NCBI GenBank assembly: GCA_021234535.1 | Contig: CM037842.1 | Span: 23,623,106-23,687,105 of the forward strand | Direction: 5' to 3' | DNA: 64,000 bases | Origin: Stichopus chloronotus | Lineage: Eukaryota > Echinodermata > Holothuroidea > Aspidochirotida > Stichopodidae | Shown here: piece after piece, positions 47,925 to 58,481 of the stretch | Position numbering within the stretch: position 1 is the stretch's first letter | Layout of the letters: the number at the start of each line of letters is the position of its first letter | Notes under the pieces: model-generated | What the model saw: the letters and a program-made list of their open reading frames with translations, nothing else | Databases searched by the model: none | Told to the model about the DNA's origin: nothing | Made by a program: the position numbers and the translations under genes

Positions 47925-48055
47925 GGTCTCATAATAATAAAAACAATAATATTACAAATAATAATAATAATTCAAATAGTAATAATTCAAATAATAAAAA
48001 GAGTGACGACGACGACGACTACGATGATGATGATGATGATGATGATTATGATGAT
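47925..48055. repeat. AAT, GAC and GAT trinucleotide tracts
   Basis: Imperfect (AAT)n passes into (GAC)4 and (GAT)n. The Asn/Asp-rich open frame here is a product of the microsatellite. It abuts the left edge of duplication block A'. Confidence 0.85.
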
Positions 48056-48651
48056 CAGAATAATAACTCTTATCAGTGGATGTACTCATAGGTCATATAG
48101 GTAAACACTTCTTTTGTGCGAATTCATGCTCTGTTGTCATATACTATTATGGTAGCAACAAATACATTAAAGGAGATCAAATATTACGACTCCTTTTTTT
48201 GTAGTTTTTCCTTTGTAATAAGGATTAATGTGAAGATAATTGAGGTTCACTCCATACGGGAATTTACTCCGTTTCCAGGCTATATGATTAAAAGTTAAAA
48301 CTACTTTGTTAGTCCTTATTGGTCGAAAATATTTACGTTATCTTCATCACAATTCGTCCTTGTAAGAATTCCCAAAAACACGAACTCTCAATACCCCGCA
48401 TATTCATAGTCTGGCTACATTATACCATCCAATGCATAACATGATATCATGCATGTGGATAAGTCTGTGTACTTGTATCCCTTAACCTTTTTTATTGTCT
48501 CTGACCATAACGTAACCTTCTCAGGTACATCGTGTATTATATACATGTCCCAAACAAGAATGTGAAACCGTGGAACGCCAAACCTTTCGACTTGGGTGCA
48601 TTATATATATTGGAGCAGATTTTAACAGCAACTGTAGGAGTCATGTCAACT

Positions 48652-48856
48652 TGCGACACTTTGCGTCGCATGTGAGTAGCAATAAGATCAGTTGAAGTGG
48701 TTTCCCTGAACAGAATCCAGTACAGCTTCACACGTTGCTTCAACCTCATCGCTGCTGGTCGGTCGTAGTTTCTCTCTCAACGTTAGCTCAACATTTACTA
48801 CAAACATTGAAACTTACATATTCAAATTATCCAACGAGTGAAGAGCAGCATTAATC
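48652..48856 (+). promoter_or_regulatory. Cassette U4 (alpha): motif A to splice donor
   Basis: Motif A, TGCGACACTTTGCGTCGCA at 48652-48670, has six-base arms TGCGAC/GTCGCA. The exon body carries TCAACGTTAGCTCAACATTTA and CCAACGAGTGAAGAGCAGCA, then GTAAGT at 48857-48862. It is the undisturbed partner of U1. Its motif B is decayed (about 49509-49529, starting GCCGACGCATGCGG). Confidence 0.6.
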
Positions 48857-49640
48857 GTAAGTATCTGGATTGGATAACTTTATGTTGTGTTCTTCTAAAA
48901 TTAATGTTAATAGGACGTACAAAGCATAAATGACCAAATTAATTAAAAAACATAAAATGACAAAAATCAATCTGAATGTATTAAGGATACATATTAGCGC
49001 TTTCAAAAATGTCTTTTTTCATGTAATTAGTGGACAATACAAATGTGTTACTTAGAGTATATCATCAAAGCTCATATATAAGTGGACCAGCCTATATCTG
49101 AAATCTGTAAAGAGAAATAGTGAATTCACTTAAAAACAAAATGGAAAGTATGTATACAGGGCCCACTCGTAGTAATGGTATAAAATTTATGTGGAATGGG
49201 AGTAAAGCTTCCCTCCAAATGGATGGATATTTAATACAAATCGAATCAATTATCACTCTTGAATGAAATTCACTCTCTTACCACGAGTGGGGCCTGACAC
49301 CCTTTTTGAGTTCATGTCCCTCTTTTTTAGAGAGAGAAAGTCTTAATTCATTAACCCCCACCCCCACCCACCAAAAATAAGCAAAGAAAAAAGTAGCGAC
49401 TTCTTAGGTTCTCCTCAATTGTAAACCTCCAACAGCTACTACTATTACTAATGTACTACTACTACTACAAAATCGGTCATTCCAATTGTATCTGGTCAGA
49501 TTTTGTCAGCCGACGCATGCGGAACGTGATGCTTAAGTTACCCAAAAAGAAATGAAATCTAGTAGTACTATCCCGAATAGTTACAATGTCATTATCATCT
49601 CATACATTTAATAGTTAGCAGTCAATGGTCTCTAGTCATG

Positions 49641-49848
49641 TGCGACATTTTGCGTCACATTTTTACAGTTTCTCAGTGAGAGTCGCCTAGCCGTGAGTTC
49701 AGTTCAGTTTTACACGCCACTTGAGCATGCCGCATTACACTGCTGGTCTTTTCTTTATCATCACATCAACGTTACCTCGGTGTTTAACATACCTATATAT
49801 TAAACTTACATTGCAAATTATTCAACAAGTGGAGAGAAGCACTGCTCC
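49641..49848 (+). promoter_or_regulatory. Cassette U5 (alpha): motif A to splice donor
   Basis: Motif A at 49641-49659 reads TGCGACATTTTGCGTCACA; the right arm has one change that creates TTGCGTCA, a C/EBP-CRE type composite. The exon body has CAACGTTACCTCGGTGTTTAA, a TATA-like CTATATATTAA, and CAACAAGTGGAGAGAAGC before GTAAGT at 49849-49854. It starts only about 110 bp after the decayed motif B of U4. Confidence 0.6.
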
Positions 49849-50362
49849 GTAAGTATTCGTAGTTGTCTTTAACCTAACGTTGTATTTTTCTAAAATGTTG
49901 CTATAGATGGTAGTTTATGTTACTAAGCACATGTAACGCAAATAGATTGAGAAATTTGATGTTTTGAGAATGGACAGCATAATCAGTGGTTACATAGAAT
50001 CGTTTCTTAGATGTTGGAAGAACTCATAAAAAATATGTAATCTCATCTCAGAGTAGCAACATAGCTCACTTTCTAGCCTACTTATAGAAATATGACAGTG
50101 CTGCATACGGTTTTTTTGTTTTTTAAGGGTGAGCAAGGAGTGGTTACCTTTCTTGCGTACAAGCTAAATTTCTGTGTTTTGTTGTTCATAGTAGCAACTT
50201 CGGTGCACTGTATGGTAACTCATGTATTAGCCTATAATTTATAATCCTTTTAAAGATAAAACACACCCAGAAACAATTCCTCCCTACAACCCGCACCAAA
50301 CTCTGCAGTGGGGGTGTGCACGTTACTATACGGTATCTCATGAGTAATGTGCGAGTTGTAGC

Positions 50363-50398
50363 GGGGATTCCCCACTAAAATAGCCGACGCAAAACGTC
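50363..50398 (+). promoter_or_regulatory. Perfect kappaB site plus motif B (U5)
   Basis: GGGGATTCCCC at 50363-50373 is the same 11-mer as at 45411. Motif B, GCCGACGCAAAACGTC, is exact at 50383-50398, 9 nt away. It lies about 510 bp after the U5 donor, thus in the first intron if U5 is used. Confidence 0.65.
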
Positions 50399-51150
50399 AC
50401 TCTGCACCTTTTTAAAAAAAAAAATACCGTCGTATACATGGAGACAAGAAGTGTGCTACAACTTGTTAAATAAACAGACAAAAACGTTGTATAGTGTAAC
50501 AAGTACCAACATTTTACACATTGTTTTCATCAAAATAATACCAGCGTTTGCATTAAATTAACTATTAGAGTTATTTTACCAGAAACAGAAACCGTCCGTT
50601 TATAATATAGGTTACTAACCCACATGTACACGATTGCCAACACGAAATAACATAATTATCTGTAAGTGAGAGGAACGTCACATGTGAAAATTCATATACG
50701 GTGGAGAAATTTAAGTAATGACTGTGAAGAAAGGAATAATGATTACATATAAGAATTGCGGCAGGCCTTAACGGAACATTGAATATTCTTCTATAATTTC
50801 ATATAGTCTCTCAATAGTATTGCGGCTACATAAAAAGATCATAAGTTTCAAAGAAACATTTCATGAAGAAACATGGTTGCTATGGCTATGTTATTCTAGT
50901 AGCAATAGGTGATTTAACTTTAATGAGAAATATAAACCAGGTTTTTAATGAACAACTTAACGAAGAGTTTTCTATTTCATCAACAAAGATTTACTTTCTT
51001 GAGAACCTTCCAAAGTTTTGTAACGGGTGCAATTTATAACATTTCTCGTTTATGTTAAATTTTCTGACATAAATTGAACCTTAAACAACTACTGACATGT
51101 TACAGACAGTCATCAGACCTGCTTTGTCAGCTCTCTTTAGAGCAATTAAA

Positions 51151-51180
51151 CACACACACACACACACCCACACACACACA
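51151..51180. repeat. (CA)n microsatellite
   Basis: About 15 CA units with one interruption, followed by AATAATAATA. Confidence 0.9.
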
Positions 51181-51696
51181 AATAATAATATCCAAAAAGG
51201 AAAGGTAATATTTTTGAATGTAACGTTCCATACATTACTACACATTACAAGACACACTTGGCATCCATGTTTGTGGTGAATTTTTGTATGTAAGTTTCTG
51301 TGTAGAGTGGTGTCGTGTTTTTTTTCATTGATATGAGTGGTGATTTATTGTTTTTGTGGGATGGGTGGCGGGGGGGGGGGGGGATGAGGACATCATTGTG
51401 TACCGGTCGTGATATACCTGTCAATTACATGGTATGGCTACACAAATAGAAGACAATTTTCAAGTATATACATTGTAAGCGAGGAATGTCCAATTACTGT
51501 AGAAGGGAGCCAAGACAATCATCCATGGAATGGAACATACATTCTTCTCGTATTGGCAAAGATCTTAATCAGTCAGCATTCTACTACTAAAAAACGCTAA
51601 TGTTTCCATTTTCCATTGTTTTTGAGTATCATGCCTTTCATTCTCTTGACATTAACCAATTGACACAAAGACTTAGTGGCATCCTTCATACAATCT

Positions 51697-51960
51697 GTAT
51701 TTACAGATTATTAATCTGTAATTACAGAATAATAATCTTTTGTTACAGATTAAAAAATTTATACAGATGGCACTAACAAGCTTTTGTAAATAATTTGTAA
51801 TTATTGATCAATAATCTGTAAGTACAGATTAATAATCTGTAATTCCAGATTAATAAAATGTAATTACAGATTAATAATCTTTAATTACAGATAAATAATC
51901 TGTATTTACAAATTATTAGTCTGTTATTACAGATTGAAAATATTTATAGATAGGCATTTA
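51697..51960. repeat. Palindromic minisatellite (ATTACAGATTAATAATCTGTA)
   Basis: Roughly ten variants of TAATCTGTAATTACAGATTA follow each other with short gaps. Each unit is itself nearly palindromic, since TAATCTGTA is the reverse complement of TACAGATTA. The related phrases ACAGATGGCACTAACA(A)GCTTT(T)GTAA and TAGATGGCATTAATAGGCTTTCGTAA occur twice, so the array is itself duplicated. Confidence 0.8.
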
Positions 51961-52454
51961 TAGATGGCATTAATAGGCTTTCGTAATATACTGCAACACA
52001 CCGCGTAAGCGTCGAACCGCCCAAATACCTGCATGGGCGTACACATGCATGTGCCTAGATATCAAGCGCGCGTCAAAAGTATTCCCAGTAAACGCTTGCC
52101 CTCTGCTGAGTGTTCCTCATATCCGCCCTCGTCCCGAAACTGGGGATTTTTTGAGTGCCGTGAAAAGCGCCTATACGCATGATTCAATATTTTCTTCACA
52201 GAGCGTTAACATCTCAGGCTCTTGAACAACTGTGAAGTAGGCTAGATCTATATATATATACGTTGTAAACATTTACTGAGTGTAGGTATTATCAACGCTT
52301 GAGAAAGGACATTGTTACCAGACGTAAATCACTCAGCCCAGAACATGATTATATAGATTGAAATACCGTGTCACATTAATGGAAAGGCAATAATGTAAAA
52401 GTTGTGTTGACACCATGTACTTTACCAGCACCCAACACTTTATTATGCGTTACA

Positions 52455-52900
52455 GTAATCAAGACCTTTGCACTTGACCTGTGACGTAATCAGTCTGGCG
52501 GACACTATATCTCATAACCAGACATCTGCCCACTAAGCTTAAAGCTCATCCAACTTATCTCCTAGCAGGAGATAGTGACACACTTTTTAGAGCATTTTTT
52601 GCCGATTTAACCTGAAATCACGTGACCCTTGACCTAGTGACGTCATCACTATTTTAAAAAGGGCGTTTTTTCTACTTTCCATCAATGATAGTTTTATAAC
52701 TCTAGGATATTCACACATAGAGAAAGTCCTAAAAATGTATTTTTCGTTTTCAAGACCTGTGACCCTTGATCTTTGATCCATGATGTTATCAGTCGATCGG
52801 ACAGTAAATCACATACCCAGACACTTACCAACATACGCGCACTATAATGCCTTTCAGGGCACGGCCGATACTTCCCAGTAAGGAAGTCACTGGAACTGCC
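52455..52900. repeat. Two diverged direct units of about 300 bp
   Basis: CTGTGACGTAATCAGTCTGGCGGACA near 52478 and its diverged partner ATGATGTTATCAGTCGATCGGACA near 52782 are followed by similar text (TCATAACCAGACATCTGCC and TCACATACCCAGACACTTACC). GTGACCCTTGA occurs in both. A TGACGTCA lies at 52638-52645. No coding potential is seen. Confidence 0.6.
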
Positions 52901-52949
52901 CCTTTTCAGAGGATGCAACCCGTGATTGTAGGAAGAGATTGCTCGCTCC

Positions 52950-53215
52950 AGGTATATATATGACTCTGATTCGGCCAGAGGCCTAGCCGCAGCCGCGGAA
53001 TATTCGGGCAGCTACGGGCTGCTAGGAGCTGCTTGTGAGGCGCGGGAGTCTCCCGTCATCGCCAGCGACTGTCACCTGCTAAGGCAGCGTCCGTGGGCAC
53101 ACACATACACATTTATCAGGAAAACGTATTTTAAGTAATGTATGTAGGACCACAATGCGCGGCAAAGGTAAGGGACGTCGCACGTTTGACTGCATTTCAT
53201 GTGGTAAGGTTAGGC
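52950..53215 (+). other. GC-rich patch with TATA-like box and possible first exon
   Basis: TATATATATG near 52954 is followed by about 130 bp of GC-rich DNA and, at 53155, an ATG with a strong donor 14 nt later (GCAAAG|GTAAGG). Read without splicing it gives MRGKGKGRRTFDCISCGK before a stop, where the Cys spacing mimics a gag zinc knuckle. It could be a first exon, an LTR-type leader or chance. Confidence 0.25.
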
Positions 53216-54214
53216 ACCTTTGTTAAAGTAAAGTTGTTTAACTTTTCTTACTACAAATTGGGGTCGAGTAGTTTTGAATTTTCTAGACCATTGTTGTAAC
53301 TTGCAAAGAATGCTTGCCCCAATCTGTGGTCATGCAGGCAGTCTCAATAAGCTTATGCAAAGCCAATTCTACTTATGAATATTTATGAGATTTATGAGTA
53401 TTCAGCTTCAACTAGGACCATGTATTATATTTTACTTTTGACAGGCTTATACTTAGTCATAAATTGCTGATTTATTGTAAATTTAGTTAAAATGGATGAA
53501 ATGATAAACGTTTTTTTAAATTCATGGAAACAATGTTGGCAACTTCCCGTGGGAACTTCGTCAACTTCATCAAACCATCGATGTAGCATCCAAATAAGAG
53601 ATAGTTTTAAACAAAATATGTCTTTGAAATGATTTAAACCTGATGGGAATTCCTGGATAATAATGTCAATTATTGACAAACATGGTTACAATCGTTAATC
53701 GTGTTTTAAGATCGTGTAAGACTTAAGGTTCAAGTATTTGATATTTGCATTTCTTAATTATTTTAAATGGTACATGCCTAATATATAGCGCAGAGAAATT
53801 GTGACTAAGTGGAAAAAAAGTACCTTTGCATTTCACAACGGCGAGTGCTAACACAGAGTGGAGTTTAATAATTTTGAAAGTCACATGAAAACAAATTGTA
53901 AATTATATCAAGCTAACACAGGGTAGTTAGCCTTTTGTTTAATTACAACTTTTCTAAAAAAAAGCAACAGACTGAATAAATGAAATGGCAAAGACGCGCA
54001 GATGTGTTAACTTTACATATTGTTTCGTTGTTGTTGCTTTAACTAGTTAGTTGCATTACCTTAATTGATTTCTATTAACAAGATTATGTTATTATTGCAT
54101 GGCATATGCCCTGAGATATCTTTTTAAATGCCATTCACTTTAATGTATACACAAAGTCAATATAGTGTCTGGTTCACCTCTAACGTATCATCCAGTACAA
54201 TGCAAGTAGGTGTA
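53216..54214. other. No gene recognised
   Basis: It includes the duplicate of 45640-45760 at 53500-53620. Otherwise AT-rich. Confidence 0.45.
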
Positions 54215-54472
54215 GGCGACATTTTGCGTCGTTTTTTTTTTTTTTTTGGCCGAGTTCGTGATATGACAAACTGCAAACTTAACCGCGTCAGTTCGAAGTT
54301 TAGCGGCGTTGGAGCATGTCAATTATTTTTAAGTGGCTTAGTCTATATACTAAGTACATAAGAATCTGGACGTATTTAAATATTAATCGAGCTGAGCTCT
54401 TCTTGCAGATTATCCAGAGAATTGAACTGGTCTTCCAGATTATCCAGTGAGATAAGCCTAAACAGTATCTTG
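54215..54472 (+). promoter_or_regulatory. Cassette U6 (beta): motif A to splice donor
   Basis: Motif A, GGCGACATTTTGCGTCG at 54215-54231, runs into a T tract as in U3. The body carries a TATTTAAATATTA stretch near 54373, two copies of TTGCAGATTATCCAGAGA-like text, and GTAAGT at 54473-54478 (TATCTTGGTAAGTG). It is the nearest intact cassette before CARD 2, 4 kb upstream, so it is the most likely first exon of that gene. Confidence 0.6.
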
Positions 54473-54607
54473 GTAAGTGTTTTAATTGATTTCATTTTTC
54501 TATTTTAATCATCTAACTTCACATTTTCGCCTGTACACTCTAGGTCTGTATTCTTCTACACACGCGACTCCCACGGCATTTCTTCAAGTGGGATACATCC
54601 TATAGGG

Positions 54608-54870
54608 CAGGAGTAGGCAACCTTTGGAGGGCGCGGGCCAACTTAGTATTGGGCGAATTAGCGGAGGGGTAAAGGGGTAGTTGAAATAGCTGGTGACGGC
54701 GTGTACGTGAATTTGATAGTTGAAATAAGTATCAGAAACATGCGTAACCAGGCGGTCTCGCCAGTATTTCACATTGCGCTATTTGCACGTGATTTAACCT
54801 GTTCTCCGCTGGAGTGATTCGTGACGCCAGCGGGCCGGACGTGGCGCTGTTCGTAGGTTGTTGACCCCTG
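54608..54870. mobile_element. Non-autonomous hAT-like MITE, 263 bp
   Basis: The ends CAGGAGTAGGCAACCT and, inverted, CAGGGGTCAACAACCT agree at 12 of 16 positions; CAGGGGT-CAACC ends are typical of hAT elements. The 8-bp flanks CTATAGGG and GTATACAG are imperfect copies. The paralogous intron after U7 lacks the insert and has a single GAATACAG-like site there. A second, inverted copy begins at 55838. Confidence 0.65.
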
Positions 54871-55140
54871 GTATACAGAAAGAGCTTTTAGAAATTTATG
54901 GATTTGTGTGAAAACATTGTGCGAGAGTTGTTTCTTGCACATTTAAACTTATCATATCTCCGTAATTGTACCACACAACAGTTCGAAGTCTAAGCCGTCA
55001 CTTACTTGCTGTGGATAATAGTTATTTCTTCTCTTTCCTATGATCCCTTTTAGGAAACTGGAGCCTATATGTATGTATATCTGACATTAAACAGTATACT
55101 CAGTAGAAATTTCTCCCCCTTTTCCAAACTTTTCAAAGGA
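54712..55140 (+). repeat. Large inverted duplication, left arm
   Basis: It matches the reverse complement of 55565-55997, including most of the MITE, AAAGAGCTTTTAGAAATTT, GAGAGTTGTTTC and the CCTTTTCCAAACTTT end. The arms are about 430 bp each around a centre of about 425 bp. Confidence 0.75.
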
Positions 55141-55564
55141 TCTAGGCTACGCTATATGTATATGTATCTTAAGCAATAGATTTAGTTTGCTTGGAGCTCA
55201 GTCATACTAAACTTAGTCACAAGTTATTGCTTCAGAGTCAAAGTCAAAATACAGATATGTCAATCAACTTCGTCTTGAGAAACCATGACGATCGAACCCT
55301 GTTTGAGAAGCCATCTTATTGCATGATAAAATAAACGTTCCTAAAATATGCAAGTTGTGGTAAATGTTTTCATTTGTCAGAAGTCTACGTAGGCTATCCC
55401 AGTCTCGATCAGTCTTTTACTCTGCATCATGTTTACTTATCCATTTTTTCGACATAACACAAAGAATTAAGTTAAGTGAGTGAATCAAATATTAAAATGC
55501 TGCCCTCTAATTAGTGGCGTTTCTCTGAAATGTCACCTATAGGTTCCTTTACATAGAACCCTAG

Positions 55565-55997
55565 GTTCTATGTAAAGGAACAAAGTTTGGAAAAGGGAGA
55601 GAAATTTATCCTGAGTATTCTGTTTAATGGCAGATGTACATACGTATAGGCTCCGGTTTCCTAACAGGGAATCATAGGAAAGAAAAGAAAAGAAAAAAAC
55701 AGCAAGTAAATGACGGCTGAGACTTCATACTGTTGTGTGGTACATTGTGTGGTACAATTACGGAGACATTACGGAAACAACTCTCGCACAATGTGTTCAA
55801 ACAAATCCACAAATTTCTAAAAGCTCTTTCTGTATACCAGGGGTCCACAACATACGTTCCTCGCCACATCCGGCCCGCCGGAGTCAGGAGTCACCCCAGC
55901 GGAGAACAGGTAAATCGTGTACAAATAGCGCAATGTGCAATACTGGCGAGAATAGTCACACATGTTTCTGGTACTTATTTCAACTATTTCAAACCAA
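55565..55997 (-). repeat. Large inverted duplication, right arm
   Basis: Partner of 54712-55140. TATACCAGGGGTCCACAACA at 55833 is the inverted end of the MITE copy, which is truncated at the outer end of this arm. Open frames inside are not genes. Confidence 0.75.
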
Positions 55998-56077
55998 AAG
56001 TTACAAAAGGAAGTGTTTAGTGCCCATCATCTGGATGAGTATTCAGGACAGCATTCATAACAAAATCAACATACTTT

Positions 56078-56114
56078 GACGTTTTGCGTCGGCTGCGCTG
56101 AACCGGGGGATACC
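56078..56114 (-). promoter_or_regulatory. Inverted motif B with kappaB-like site
   Basis: GACGTTTTGCGTCGGC at 56078-56093 is the exact reverse complement of the motif B consensus. GGGGGATACC at 56105-56114 fits GGGRNWYYCC at nine of ten positions and lies on the outer side, so order and orientation of both sites are flipped together. It lies 80 bp beyond the right arm of the inverted duplication, in keeping with inversion of a beta cassette. Confidence 0.55.
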
Positions 56115-58480
56115 GGAAAGTGTGCACGGTTCACGCAAGTGCATGTCACGTGCATGTTTTATATATGACTGAATACCATAACGTTTCTATAAGGTGGCAG
56201 CTTAGTTAAACGTATCGCTAACAATTACCTCCGACTTCCCGTTCTCGACGTTCCCCGGGCTTATAAAATGAAAGTAGACATGTAAGGTAGAAATTATTTC
56301 AAACTACATTCACGAATATTTTGACTGGCATAAATGTTTTCCTGAACGTGGTGTTCTGTTACAAAAAAAAAAAAAAAAAACAGTGAATGAAGTTAAAAAA
56401 ATATGAAGGTAAGTAAATTATGAAGTTAATGGAACGTTTTCCTTAAAGAGCAAGCCTTCTAATCGGAAAGCTTCTTTCAGTTTGTGATTTCAGTAATATT
56501 TTTTTTATACTCAACACACGAAGCAAACCTGCACAACAATTGCCTATGAATTATATTACAATAATCAATTTTAAGAGATCAAGCACATAAAGTCAGGTGA
56601 CATGATGTCATCACATTCGACGTGAAATGGCATGAGCATTTGTGGAAGAAAAATATTGAATGGAAATATTGTCGAATATTATGAATCGGAGTGGTATATG
56701 TTACCAGGAAAAAAACAAAAACAAAACAAGAGAGAGAGAGAGAGGTGGAGGTGGAGAGAGAGGTGGAAGAGAGTGCAGGTACGCTTTGTCTGTGGGAAAA
56801 AGAAATCCTGAGGGTAGTTGGCATAGATTTTTCATGTTTCATCACTGTGATCTTTGTTCACTATTCCATAAGATCGCCATAATGTGAGGATCGGATCTAA
56901 TCTGGGGATCTGTCGTCCAGATAGTACAATGCCGTTACACCACAGTCATTTGAATGCACACATATAGGGTTTGTTATAGCAAGCAAAGCATACTGTATAT
57001 ATTGTGTTTGTGCTTAGCAACGTTGTCAGTAAAAATGATATAGAGGTAAGTTCGCAAGTTATGCTTACTTCACTTATTTCTCTCCTCAGTACAGAAGACT
57101 AATGTTTTAAGCTATGAAGCTTCTTCTTAAATATATTACATTGCTCTCTGTGGTGCGTCCTTCATCACTGGTCAATATATATTGGATAAACTATTCACAG
57201 TATAAATTACTGTTGGATTTTTTTTTACATCATGTCAACTTAGAACAGATGTTTGTCCTCTGGAAGTCATTCATTTTCTCATTTAAACTGTGTACATTGA
57301 ATTACTTTCTAATGTTTTATCTGTATAACTATGATAACTACAGCTTTGTGAATATTCCGTATCGGTTGCAACCAGGGCCATGAAGCATAGTTTAATATTC
57401 AACGCTAAATACGTGTATTAAACTTTGCTTGTATATTGTTCACTTAATTCTAATGCAAGCGATGATGCATGTTCCAAACTTTTTTCAACTTTGGTGACAA
57501 CCTCACGAGCTACAGCGCATACCAATATAAACTTTTTATTTTCCACGTTGTTTATTAAGTTTACCTTAACAATGAATTAAAACTTTTGATCACCCTTTTT
57601 TTCGCCCAAGTGCCAGACCATCATCTAACAACTGTTTTGTCGCTTTTCTTTTGATGTTTTGATATGTCTCAATATTTCAGCATGTATAAATCTGCAATCC
57701 GTGAATATTTTCCTACTTGATTTACTCTAATGTAGCAAATGTTCATATTTACAAAAGAGTATATAATACGATACAATCATAGGTGGAAAGCAAGAAATAT
57801 TTAAGGGGAGATGATATGAAGTATAGTTATAAACAAATACACTGATGTTGGTATAAAATCATGGAACATGCTGGTACAGATAAGTCTAATCGTCATTAAT
57901 CGATACACAGTGTCTCTCAGCAGCCTTTGGCTCCCCCTTCAATAACTTTGCAAAATTCACATTGATAATTATAGGCAAGTGTTTAGCTATTGCTAGTATT
58001 ACAGTATTTGTAGTAACTATATTTCATTAACTTCGAGTGTCTCACACGTTATTGACAAAATATTTCAGGATAATGATATTGGAAACGGGAGGATTTGAAT
58101 CACTTCAAATTATTCAGCATGCTTCTTAATTATCAATATTTGTATTATTTTGTTGTCATTTTTATTTTGTCTGTCGTTTCCTAAGTGCCGGTGATTCTTA
58201 AACAATGTATGTATCGTTCAATTTGGAGGTATCAGGATATTTTGACTAATTCTCTATACTTTTTTTCAAGCCTGGCGTAGGCTATATCTAAGTATTGTGT
58301 TCGTTAGTGATACAAATTTCAATGTGCAAAAGTACATACCTTTTAACAATTGTTGTACAGTTAGCCTGTTATCATACAAAAGTCTTCCATAAAGTCGATT
58401 ACAAAAACGATGACTAGTAATGTTTGGGCGTAGAATTTTAAAGTTGAAATTATTCATTTGAACACTCATTTCATTTTTCA
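56115..58480. other. No gene recognised; probable first intron of CARD 2
   Basis: It contains an A18 run near 56363 and a (GA)n/GGA tract at 56729-56775. GAGGTAAGT near 57043 is a possible extra donor without a recognisable exon. The frame 57114-57383 is AT-rich and hydrophobic by composition only. Just before the acceptor, CATACAAAAGTCTTCCAT parallels the sequence before the truncated CARD copy. Confidence 0.45.
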
Positions 58481-58481
58481 G

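Larger units (their letters stand above)
48090..51000 (+). repeat. Segmental duplication block A' (two alpha cassettes)
   Basis: It is the partner of 29205-32300 (see that entry for shared words). It lacks the roughly 600-bp insertion of U1, and its left edge ends at the point where the candidate exon 29014-29204 stops. Confidence 0.75.

Noticed and set aside
47906..48091. Asn/Asp-rich small protein
   Set aside because: It is translated microsatellite.
53154..53225. Gag-like zinc knuckle
   Set aside because: Only Cys-x2-Cys-x4-His is present before a stop; the final Cys and any gag context are missing.
57114..57383. Hydrophobic open frame between U6 and CARD 2
   Set aside because: Composition (Phe, Leu, Tyr, Asn) follows from AT-rich DNA; there is no motif and no counterpart in the paralogous intron before CARD 1.
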